Assembly (NCBI GenBank): GCA_030617525.1
Contig: JAUWVG010000122.1
Span: 1-6,904 of the forward strand
Length of the DNA stretch: 6,904 nt
Direction: 5' to 3'
Origin: Candidatus Aminicenantota bacterium
GTDB taxonomy: Bacteria > Acidobacteriota > Aminicenantia > Aminicenantales > Aminicenantaceae
Under the pieces are notes generated by a model. It made no database searches, had not been told where the DNA came from, and worked only from the letters and a program-made list of their open reading frames with translations. How positions within the stretch are numbered: position 1 is the first letter of the stretch; each line of letters starts with the position of its first letter. Shown one piece after another: positions 1 through 6,631 of this stretch. The position numbers and the translations under genes were made by a program.

Positions 1-29
1 TTTTACACCTCCCACCCCAGTTGGAAAGT

Positions 30-46
30 TGGCACCAAACTTGCTT
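30..46 (+). promoter_or_regulatory. sigma-54 (RpoN) -24/-12 promoter of gdh
   Basis: The sequence TGGCAC, five bases, then TTGCTT matches the RpoN consensus TGGCAC-N5-TTGCW. The invariant GG (31-32) and GC (43-44) are separated by exactly 10 bases. If GC occupies -13/-12, transcription should begin near position 56. That leaves a leader of about 17 bases holding the Shine-Dalgarno sequence of the following gene. RpoN promoters need an AAA+ enhancer-binding activator such as NtrC; its binding sites would lie further upstream, outside the window. Matching both blocks and the fixed spacing, immediately before a nitrogen-assimilation gene, makes chance unlikely. Confidence 0.85.
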
Positions 47-61
47 ATTCTTTATTGGAAC

Positions 62-68
62 AGGAGGT
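62..68 (+). promoter_or_regulatory. Shine-Dalgarno site that fixes the gdh start at ATG 73
   Basis: AGGAGGT lies four bases before ATG 73 and is near-perfectly complementary to the 16S rRNA 3' end. An in-frame TTG at 55 has no such site upstream and would lie at or before the start of the RpoN transcript, so ATG 73 is the better start. Confidence 0.85.
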
Positions 69-72
69 AAAT

Positions 73-1545
73 ATGAAAATAAACGATTTTGAAAACGGAC
101 AAAAAATGAAGCCAATTTCGACAGCCAAAGAATGGAAGCTCTTGTATTTCCAACACGGCCGACCGGGACTGGAAGAGGGCAGGACATTCAAAGGACTCTG
201 CATGCACTGCGAGCTCCAGAGCCTGTGCAACCTACCCAAACCCGAAACAGGAATCTGGCACTGCGAACACTACAGAGCCGAGATAATGAAAAAATCCAAC
301 CTCTATGAGACCGTGATCAAACAGCTTGAAAAGGCCCAGGGAGTCAATAATTTCGACCGCGACATCTGTAAGATCATGGCCAAGACCCAGAACGAACTGA
401 TTGTACATTTCCCGGTCAAAATGGATGACGGCCATATCAAAATGCTGACCGGCTACCGCGTCCAGCACAACAATGTGCTTGGCCCCTTCAAAGGAGGGCT
501 CCGCTTCCATCCCATGGTCGATATCGATGAGGTCAGAGCGCTGGCCACAATGATGACCTGGAAGTCGGCCATCGTCAATATTCCCTTCGGAGGCGCCAAG
601 GGAGGAATCCAGATCGACCCCTCCGAGTACAGCTCGAAGGAGCTAGAAAAAATCTCCCGGCGTTTTACGTTTGCATTAGGAAACAACATCGGTCCGGATT
701 ACGACATCCCCGCCCCCGATGTAAACACCAACCCCCAGATTATGGCCTGGATCCAGGACACCTATTTGTCCACAGTCGCTCCCAACGAAAGAAACCGCTG
801 TATCCATGTCGTCACCGGAAAGCCCATCGAATCAGGCGGAAGTGTGGGGAGAGAAAAAGCTACCGGCCAGGGCGTTGTTTTCCTTATTGAAAAGTGGGCC
901 CAGGATAAAGGATTCAATTTGGAATGTGCTACTTACACCGTACAGGGCTTCGGGAATGTGGGCTCATGGACAGCCCGGCTGATGAAATTGAATGGATCAA
1001 AACTCATCGCTGTCGAAGACGTGACAGGAGCCATCAGGAATAGAGAGGGGATCGATCCCGATGACCTGGCCCAGTACGTCAAAGAACACGGAGGTGTAGC
1101 CGATTATCCAAAGGCGCACGCCATTGACCATGAGGCTTTTTTCAGCACAAAAGCCGATATCTTTATCCCTGCCGCCCTGGAGAACTCCATCACAGAAGAT
1201 ACGGCTGAGATACTGAATGTCAAACTCGTCGCCGAAGGCGCCAACGGCCCGACAGATGAAAAGGGAGATGAGGTTTTGCGACGCAATGGGATCGACATTA
1301 TTCCCGATATACTCTGCAATTCAGGCGGTGTTATCGTCAGTTATTTCGAGTGGCTTCAGAACAAAAGGAGTGAATCCTGGGAACTGGATGAGGTTGATTT
1401 TAAATTGAAGAAGATTATCGTCAGCGCTTATGAGAAGGTGCGTGACGCATCAGAAAAGTACAAGGTCGACTGGCGGACAGCCGCCCAGATCGTGGCCATG
1501 TACAGGCTGGAAATGGTTTACAAAGAAAGAGGGATCTTCCCATAA
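73..1545 (+). CDS. gdhA: Glutamate dehydrogenase with N-terminal four-cysteine domain
   Basis: This is a cytoplasmic Glu/Leu/Phe/Val dehydrogenase of 490 residues that interconverts glutamate with 2-oxoglutarate and ammonium using NAD(P)H. From about residue 76 onward it follows the family closely. GPFKGGLRF holds the substrate lysine K140. K164 follows, then PFGGAKGG with catalytic K176, and PAPDVNTNP with catalytic D216. The Rossmann motif GFGNVG (292-297) follows, and near the C-terminus comes NSGGVIVSYFEW. Family members are usually about 415-450 residues. The extra 70 residues at the front hold C43-x2-C46-x5-C52-x11-C64 with H45, H63 and H66 nearby, which suggests a zinc or iron-sulfur site. 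Cofactor choice is not settled; the second Rossmann strand ends AVEDVTG. Glutamate rather than another amino acid as substrate is inferred from overall similarity and the RpoN promoter. The gene is monocistronic and converges on the transporter gene. Confidence 0.93.
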   Translation: MKINDFENGQKMKPISTAKEWKLLYFQHGRPGLEEGRTFKGLCMHCELQSLCNLPKPETGIWHCEHYRAEIMKKSNLYETVIKQLEKAQGVNNFDRDICKIMAKTQNELIVHFPVKMDDGHIKMLTGYRVQHNNVLGPFKGGLRFHPMVDIDEVRALATMMTWKSAIVNIPFGGAKGGIQIDPSEYSSKELEKISRRFTFALGNNIGPDYDIPAPDVNTNPQIMAWIQDTYLSTVAPNERNRCIHVVTGKPIESGGSVGREKATGQGVVFLIEKWAQDKGFNLECATYTVQGFGNVGSWTARLMKLNGSKLIAVEDVTGAIRNREGIDPDDLAQYVKEHGGVADYPKAHAIDHEAFFSTKADIFIPAALENSITEDTAEILNVKLVAEGANGPTDEKGDEVLRRNGIDIIPDILCNSGGVIVSYFEWLQNKRSESWELDEVDFKLKKIIVSAYEKVRDASEKYKVDWRTAAQIVAMYRLEMVYKERGIFP

Positions 1546-1653
1546 TAAAGACGTGCCAGAGTATTCGTTAAGCACAATCCATTTCTCTTGAGGATATAAC
1601 TTTTCCTTGTCATTTTTCTTCAGGAATAAAAATGTAGCTCATCTAGACTGTGC

Positions 1654-1694
1654 AAAAAAACAAATTCAAAATGAAATCTCCAGAACTCCGTTCT
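1654..1694 (-). terminator. Possible weak terminator of the leftward transporter gene
   Basis: Read leftward, the transporter stop codon lies in a small hairpin (AGAAC/GTTCT with a 3-base loop, 1682-1694). About 7 bases later comes a second very short stem (TTCA/TGAA, 1665-1675). A T-rich run with seven consecutive T follows (1654-1660). Both stems are short, so intrinsic termination is only possible, not established. I saw no convincing terminator for the rightward gdh gene in the 1546-1692 spacer. Confidence 0.22.
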
Positions 1695-3918
1695 AATAAT
1701 CCGTGTGGACGAGGTGTCCGGAAAACTCGCCCGCGTTGCGGACAAAGATGGTCGTATTGAATCCCTCGGCCAGCTCTCTCAACCTCTCCGCGTATTCGGA
1801 TTCCGTCCCGGGCTCCGGCTCTCTGAGACCGAGAAAGACAACTACTGAATCCCGGCTGTGGGCGTGCATGACTGCTGCAGCGGTGATATCTTTAGGTCGT
1901 ACGATGACCTCGATGGCAGCCTTAATCCGGGTTTCCGGGACCAGCCTGTTTAGACTGGCGTCCATCCGTTCTCGCTCTTCCTCTGACTCTACTATGGAGC
2001 AGATCCTGATCTTGGCACGTCTCCATTCGGCATTCAGTTTGAGAAGGTGAGCCAGAAGCAGCATGAGGTCGCCGTTGTTCTGGAGGCCTCTCCACCAGAT
2101 GTCGATCTGCATCTCCTGTCCGGGATCGTGGACCCATTTCGTCCGGGCAATTATGGTGCTCTTCCCTGTCCTGGAGACCGATCGCATTATCCGCAGCGTG
2201 GATTCCAGCCGGCCCGGCCTTTTCGGCCATCCGAACATCACCGTATTGGACTGCAGATCGGCCATCCCGTTCGCCTGAATGATATCCAGTATGCCGCATT
2301 CGTAGTCTGAGACAACGTCCACTTCACTGAAAGCCATCAGCCCTTCATCTTCCAGAGCATTGTCCATTTCCCGGCGTTTTTTTTCGATATCCTTGTACTC
2401 CTCCTCGATGTCGCCGACGATCAGCTGAACGGCCGTAACCAATCCCTGGTTCTGGCTGAACCAATTGGCCAAACGCACCAATCCCCTCCGCTTGGCCGGA
2501 TTTCCGGTAAACAGGAGGATCTGAGGACGCCAGTTACGGGGCTCGATGGAGTGCCGGCGGAGCTTTAGGAGTGCGAATCTAGCTAGGGCGATCCAAAGTC
2601 CGGCTCTGACATCTCCCCACCTTTTTTTCATGGCACGACGGCGCAGGTAGATAAAGAGTGTCGACACCAGAACGGCGGCAATAATGCAGGCAACAGGATT
2701 GATGAGCGCCATGACGATGATTGCACCGATGGATCCAAAAAGAGAAACATACCAAGGGACGTTGATAGTGGGACGGTAGGAAGGATCTCCTACCAATTTT
2801 TCCAGCCCGGCGCTGAGATTGATGATGATATATAAGGTAAGGAAGAGAATGGTGACAAACTGGGCGACGGCGTTGAGACCACCTAGGCCCACCGCGGCCA
2901 GGGCGATTGCGCCGCTGACCCAGGTGGCGACGGTCGGCTGACCTGTTTTTGACAGCTTGGATAGAAAACGGGGGGCCAGTCCGTCGCTGGACAGGGCCTG
3001 CAAAACCCGGGGGCCGCCGAGGATACTCCCGAAAGCGGAGGACAGGATGGCGCCCCAGATGCCGGGATAGATTAACCAGGCTCCGAGTACGGCAACCCTG
3101 ATCCAAATCACCCCAGGTTCCGCCAGCTCCGCGTGGCTGAGACGGGCCGTTATGCCGAGAAGGACAAGGACAAACATATAAGTCAGAAATCCTGTTAACA
3201 CGGCAAGCATGGTTCCCCGTGGGATGGACTTCTTAGGATCTTTCAGGTCACCGCTCATTCCGATGCCGGCCGTAAATCCGGTGACGGCAGGAAAGAAAAC
3301 GGCGAACACATACCAGAATCCTTCCGGGGCAGTGCGGTAAGTAGCCGTAAACTCGGGCGCACGCACACCGCCCCCGATCACACCGGCCACAAGGGCGATG
3401 ATGGACAATCCCACTGCGATCATAATGGGAATCTGCAGCTTCAAAGCCAGTCCTGCGCTTTTGCCGGAAATGCCCGTAATGAACAGGATTATGATCACGG
3501 TGATAATCTGAATGGTGAAGGGCGTCACCTCACCCCAGGCTTTCGGCAGGAACGGGGCAATAGATTCAGCCAAGCCAAAGCTGTAGAAGGTGATGCTCAA
3601 GGTACGGCACATGAAAAGGGGAATACCGATGGCTCCGCCCAATTCCAGTCCGAGACTCCGTGAAATGAGGTAGTACTCCCCACCCACGCCAACCCTCATG
3701 TTCGTGGCAACGGCCGAAGCGCTCAGACCGGTGATGAAAGTGATCGAGCTGGACAGCACGACAATAAAAAGAGTGAGAGGCAGGCCGAGATTCCCGATCA
3801 CCCAACCGAACCTCAAATACATAATCAGACCGAGGATAGTCAGGACGCTGGGAGTGTAGACGCCAAGGAAGGTGCCAAACTTTTGGACGGGCGGCCGGAG
3901 TTCCTGCTCTTTCCTCAT
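1693..3918 (-). CDS. Cation-chloride cotransporter, SLC12/NKCC-like
   Basis: This is an inner-membrane secondary transporter of the APC superfamily, predicted to move chloride with sodium and/or potassium. Residues 1-425 give about 12 hydrophobic segments with the LeuT-type plan; residues 427-741 form the soluble C-terminal domain typical of the family. CCC hallmarks include GLSASAVATN and GGEYYLISRSLGLELGGAIG in segments 2-3. Others are FFPAVTG-x6-MSGDLKDP in segment 6, SSAFGS-x4-PRVLQAL in segment 8, and NWRPQILLFTG (462-472) opening the cytoplasmic domain. Compared with animal NKCC1 from memory, the potassium-site residues Y112, P210 and T213 and the sodium-site serine pair S293-S294 are retained. 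The ATG start has only a weak upstream AGG, about 10 bases away, and no alternative start before segment 1. It is divergent from the propeller/phosphatase gene. Substrate stoichiometry is inference. Confidence 0.9.
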   Translation of the reverse strand: MRKEQELRPPVQKFGTFLGVYTPSVLTILGLIMYLRFGWVIGNLGLPLTLFIVVLSSSITFITGLSASAVATNMRVGVGGEYYLISRSLGLELGGAIGIPLFMCRTLSITFYSFGLAESIAPFLPKAWGEVTPFTIQIITVIIILFITGISGKSAGLALKLQIPIMIAVGLSIIALVAGVIGGGVRAPEFTATYRTAPEGFWYVFAVFFPAVTGFTAGIGMSGDLKDPKKSIPRGTMLAVLTGFLTYMFVLVLLGITARLSHAELAEPGVIWIRVAVLGAWLIYPGIWGAILSSAFGSILGGPRVLQALSSDGLAPRFLSKLSKTGQPTVATWVSGAIALAAVGLGGLNAVAQFVTILFLTLYIIINLSAGLEKLVGDPSYRPTINVPWYVSLFGSIGAIIVMALINPVACIIAAVLVSTLFIYLRRRAMKKRWGDVRAGLWIALARFALLKLRRHSIEPRNWRPQILLFTGNPAKRRGLVRLANWFSQNQGLVTAVQLIVGDIEEEYKDIEKKRREMDNALEDEGLMAFSEVDVVSDYECGILDIIQANGMADLQSNTVMFGWPKRPGRLESTLRIMRSVSRTGKSTIIARTKWVHDPGQEMQIDIWWRGLQNNGDLMLLLAHLLKLNAEWRRAKIRICSIVESEEERERMDASLNRLVPETRIKAAIEVIVRPKDITAAAVMHAHSRDSVVVFLGLREPEPGTESEYAERLRELAEGFNTTIFVRNAGEFSGHLVHTDY

Positions 3919-3931
3919 AAGAAGTGGACCT

Positions 3932-3961
3932 ATAATATACTTACTTGAAAAATAAAATCAA
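3932..3961 (-). promoter_or_regulatory. Candidate promoter for the leftward transporter
   Basis: Read leftward, TTGATT (3961-3956), an 18-base spacer and TATTAT (3937-3932) resemble a sigma-70 promoter. It would give a very short leader of only several bases before ATG 3918. An alternative leftward TATAAT sits at 3975-3970 with a poor -35 (TTTAAG, 3998-3993) and would give a leader of about 45 bases. The region is AT-rich, so chance matches are easy. Confidence 0.3.
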
Positions 3962-3974
3962 TTAGCCTTATTAT
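3945..3974 (+). promoter_or_regulatory. Candidate promoter for the propeller/phosphatase gene
   Basis: TTGAAA (3945-3950), an 18-base spacer and TATTAT (3969-3974) match sigma-70 boxes at four of six and five of six positions. Transcription would begin near 3981, leaving a leader of about 34 bases before ATG 4015. The boxes overlap the candidate leftward promoter, so only one polymerase could bind at a time. Confidence 0.4.
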
Positions 3975-4003
3975 AGACAACGATAATACTTGCTTAAAAA
4001 ATC

Positions 4004-4008
4004 AGGAG
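4004..4008 (+). promoter_or_regulatory. Shine-Dalgarno site for the gene starting at 4015
   Basis: AGGAG lies six bases before ATG 4015. The next codons encode the basic start of a signal peptide, so this start is well supported. Confidence 0.75.
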
Positions 4009-4014
4009 ATTTTC

Positions 4015-6579
4015 ATGCAAAAAAAAATCAAATGTCTTTTTGTTTTTGTTTCATTAGTGACAATATTTTTTTGTAATAGCAGGGAAGTATTTTCACAATC
4101 AGACCTTGCTTCGAAACAAGTAGGCCCACAGCCGGACGGAAGCATTCTTGTTCCAACCAACCAACTATTACGCCCGGCAGGATTCCAAATTGTGTTTCCC
4201 GGACGACCGGTTGATTTGGCTTTGAGTCCTGATGGAAAATGGCTGGCTGTTTTGAACAAAAATTCGCTGGATTTAATTCGCGTTTTTGATCGGACAATTA
4301 TGCAAACTCTTCCGTTTCCTAAAAGCGGCGCATCTTTTAAGGGACTTTTATTTTCTGCGGATGGAAGAAAAATTTTTGTGAGTCAGGCTCGTGACCGGAT
4401 TTATGTTGCCCACAAGGATAAAAACAATATTTTACAATGGGGCAAGCCGATTCTATTTCCCAAACCGGAAATAGGAGGAAATACTGTTCCCGGCGGTTTT
4501 GTGTTCAGTGAGAGAGAAGACAAACTTTATGTTACTTTGAGCCGCAGCAATTCGCTTGGTGTTGTCAATATGGGGGATATGTCTTTGGCTGAAATTCCAG
4601 TTGGGGTAGCGCCTTATGAAGTTGTTCTTTTTTCTGCTGAGAAAGCGTATGTGAGCAACTGGGGTGGTCGAAGACCGGAGCCAGGAGAAAGCTCTTACAA
4701 AACATCGGGCAGCGATATCCTGGTCGATGCAAAAACAGGAATTGCTAATAACGGCGCAATTTCTGTTGTTGATTTGAAAGCCAATAAACAAACAAAATAT
4801 ATAAATGTGGGACTGCATCCCAGTGCTATTGTTTTAAGCCCGGATAAAAAATATTTATATGTTGCTTGCGCTAACAGTGATGTTATCTCTGTCATCGACA
4901 CAAAAAGCGACACAGTTATAGATGAAATTTCTGTCCGTTTACAAAATGATCTGCCTTTTGGCAGCGCACCCAATGCACTGACGATATCTGCGGATGGAAA
5001 ACGACTGTACGTAGCCAATGGTACCGATAACGCCATCTGCGTTATTCATCTCGATGCAGGGAATAATATAATTGGATTTATCCCAACAGGATGGTATCCG
5101 GGCGCTGTTATTTTGGACAGAGACTTAAAATTTCTTTATGTGGCAAATACAAAAGGCATTGGATCACGAAACCAACGCGCGGACAGACCCGGATATAATA
5201 CACATCAACACATGGGGAGTATTTCCATTATTCCTGTTCCAAGCCAAAATAAACTTGAAAAGATGACAAAAATCGTCAAGGAAAACAATTCATTTTCACG
5301 TATGATGGAACAATTGGTTCTGGAAAACAAAAGTGCCCAGGTCGTTCCAGTTCCTCAATTTCCAGGCCAGGCTTCTTTTTTCAAACATGTTGTTTACATA
5401 ATAAAAGAGAATCGAACATATGACCAGGTTTTTGGTGACCTGCCGCAGGGGAATGGCGACATGTCGCTTGTTCATTTTGGGCGAGAGGTTACGCCTAATC
5501 ATCATGCTTTAGCCGAAACTTTTGTTTTAATGGATAATTATTATTGTAGTGGCATACTCAGCGCTGATGGACATCAGTGGACCGATGAAGCCTATGTTAC
5601 GGATTATATTGAAAAGTTCTTCGGAGATTTCACCCGCAGCTATCCCTATGATGGTGGTGACGCGCTTGCATATGCCAGCTCAGGATTTATCTGGGATAAT
5701 GTTTTAAAACATGGTTTAACTTTCCGTGATTATGGCGAGTTTGTCGATGCTGTCATTGAACCAAAGAATTCAACATTCACGGATATGTATCAGGACTTCA
5801 AGAATGGTACTCATAAAATTAAGATCACAGCTAAATCAAATTTACCGCAATTGAAGCCTTATTTATGTCCTACATATGTAGGATTTCCCAACACGGTTCC
5901 TGATGTCTATCGTGCGAACGAATTTATCAAAGAATTGAAACAGTATGAGAAAAATAATAACTTTCCCAATTTTATCATCATGCTGCTGCCAAACGACCAC
6001 ACTTCCGGAACAAAACCCGGAACCCCAACCCCGCAGGCTGCCGTAGCAGATAATGATTTAGCCCTGGGTCGAATCGTGGACGCCATTTCTCACAGCAAGT
6101 TTTGGCAGCAGACCTGTATTTTTGTGACGGAAGATGATCCGCAGGCAGGCCTTGATCATGTTGATGGACACCGGACAGTTGGTTTAATTATAAGTCCTTA
6201 CACAAAACGCGGTGAAACTATCTCCACTAATTATTCTCAAATAAATATGTTTCGTACAATGGAGAACATTCTCGGAATTCCGCCCATGAACCAATTTGAT
6301 CTGGCCGCGGAGCCTATGTATGATTGTTTTACTGATGACCCGGATTTTTTGCCTTATGATGTTCTACAGAATAATATTCCCTTGGATCAATTAAATCCTG
6401 AACTCAGCAGCCTGACTGGAGATGCTCTATATTGGGCGCAAAAATCTTTAGAACAGGACCTGGAAGATTACGATCGTATTGATGAAGATATATTCAACCG
6501 TATCATCTGGCATGCTGTGAAAGGTTATGAAGTGCCATATCCTGTGTTATCTAAAAATTTGAGAACTAAAAAAAAATGA
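4015..6579 (+). CDS. Secreted YncE-type beta-propeller fused to alkaline-phosphatase-family phosphoesterase
   Basis: This 854-residue exported protein resembles bacterial proteins annotated as bifunctional YncE family/alkaline phosphatase family. Residues 1-27 look like a Sec signal peptide: KKIK, a hydrophobic core, then VFS before a likely cleavage at Q28. C20 is not in a good lipobox. Residues about 60-410 hold seven propeller-like repeats of the form SPDGKxLYVAN, several followed by a segment like ISVID. After a linker, residues about 456-800 form the phosphoesterase domain. It opens with YIIKENRTYDQVFGD, whose E465-N466 are probable metal ligands, followed by SADGHQW (516-522). NDH (660-662) and TEDDPQAGLDHVDGHR (705-720) supply further Asp/His residues expected of a two-metal site. 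The nucleophilic Ser/Thr is not certain; T468 and the 512-516 region are candidates. The substrate is unknown; a phosphate ester or phospholipid is likely. The gene is AT-rich compared with its left neighbours, and no C-terminal anchor is visible. Confidence 0.88.
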   Translation: MQKKIKCLFVFVSLVTIFFCNSREVFSQSDLASKQVGPQPDGSILVPTNQLLRPAGFQIVFPGRPVDLALSPDGKWLAVLNKNSLDLIRVFDRTIMQTLPFPKSGASFKGLLFSADGRKIFVSQARDRIYVAHKDKNNILQWGKPILFPKPEIGGNTVPGGFVFSEREDKLYVTLSRSNSLGVVNMGDMSLAEIPVGVAPYEVVLFSAEKAYVSNWGGRRPEPGESSYKTSGSDILVDAKTGIANNGAISVVDLKANKQTKYINVGLHPSAIVLSPDKKYLYVACANSDVISVIDTKSDTVIDEISVRLQNDLPFGSAPNALTISADGKRLYVANGTDNAICVIHLDAGNNIIGFIPTGWYPGAVILDRDLKFLYVANTKGIGSRNQRADRPGYNTHQHMGSISIIPVPSQNKLEKMTKIVKENNSFSRMMEQLVLENKSAQVVPVPQFPGQASFFKHVVYIIKENRTYDQVFGDLPQGNGDMSLVHFGREVTPNHHALAETFVLMDNYYCSGILSADGHQWTDEAYVTDYIEKFFGDFTRSYPYDGGDALAYASSGFIWDNVLKHGLTFRDYGEFVDAVIEPKNSTFTDMYQDFKNGTHKIKITAKSNLPQLKPYLCPTYVGFPNTVPDVYRANEFIKELKQYEKNNNFPNFIIMLLPNDHTSGTKPGTPTPQAAVADNDLALGRIVDAISHSKFWQQTCIFVTEDDPQAGLDHVDGHRTVGLIISPYTKRGETISTNYSQINMFRTMENILGIPPMNQFDLAAEPMYDCFTDDPDFLPYDVLQNNIPLDQLNPELSSLTGDALYWAQKSLEQDLEDYDRIDEDIFNRIIWHAVKGYEVPYPVLSKNLRTKKK

Positions 6580-6597
6580 ATTAACCTGAACTATTCA
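6568..6597 (-). terminator. Possible intrinsic terminator of the leftward acetyltransferase
   Basis: Read leftward, TGAAT (6597-6593) pairs with ATTCA (6581-6577) across an 11-base loop, followed directly by nine T residues (6576-6568). An alternative hairpin, CTGAA/TTCAG with a 3-base loop, occupies 6598-6586. The T-run lies inside the last coding triplets (lysines) and the stem covers the stop of the convergent gene. The stem is weak and AT-rich, so confidence is low. In the rightward direction no T-run follows, so I see no terminator for the propeller/phosphatase gene. Confidence 0.35.
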
Positions 6598-6631
6598 GAT
6601 GAGTTATACTCTGTCAAAGAAAATAGAATTC

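Noticed and set aside
1546..1692. A terminator or small gene in the gdh/transporter spacer for the rightward direction.
   Set aside because: Only 4-base stems (for example GTGC/GCAC across a long loop) without a following T-run were visible, and no credible start with ribosome site and open frame.
1922..3106. Leftward frames of 125 and 175 codons (1922-2299 and 2579-3106) within the transporter region.
   Set aside because: They lie in another frame of the same strand as the cotransporter, whose conserved family motifs run through the whole stretch; their translations are low-complexity, rich in Arg/Pro/Gly, and show no domain.
3980..3996. A second TTGCTT resembling an RpoN -12 element before the propeller/phosphatase gene.
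   Set aside because: No GG or TGGC-like -24 block lies at the required spacing upstream.
4072..4077. C20 of the propeller/phosphatase as a lipoprotein cysteine.
   Set aside because: The preceding residues (IFF) do not fit a lipobox, and a signal-peptidase-I-like VFS site follows.
4453..5036. Leftward frames of 113-121 codons opposite the propeller domain.
   Set aside because: They are antisense to clear propeller repeats and have no recognisable family features or Shine-Dalgarno site.
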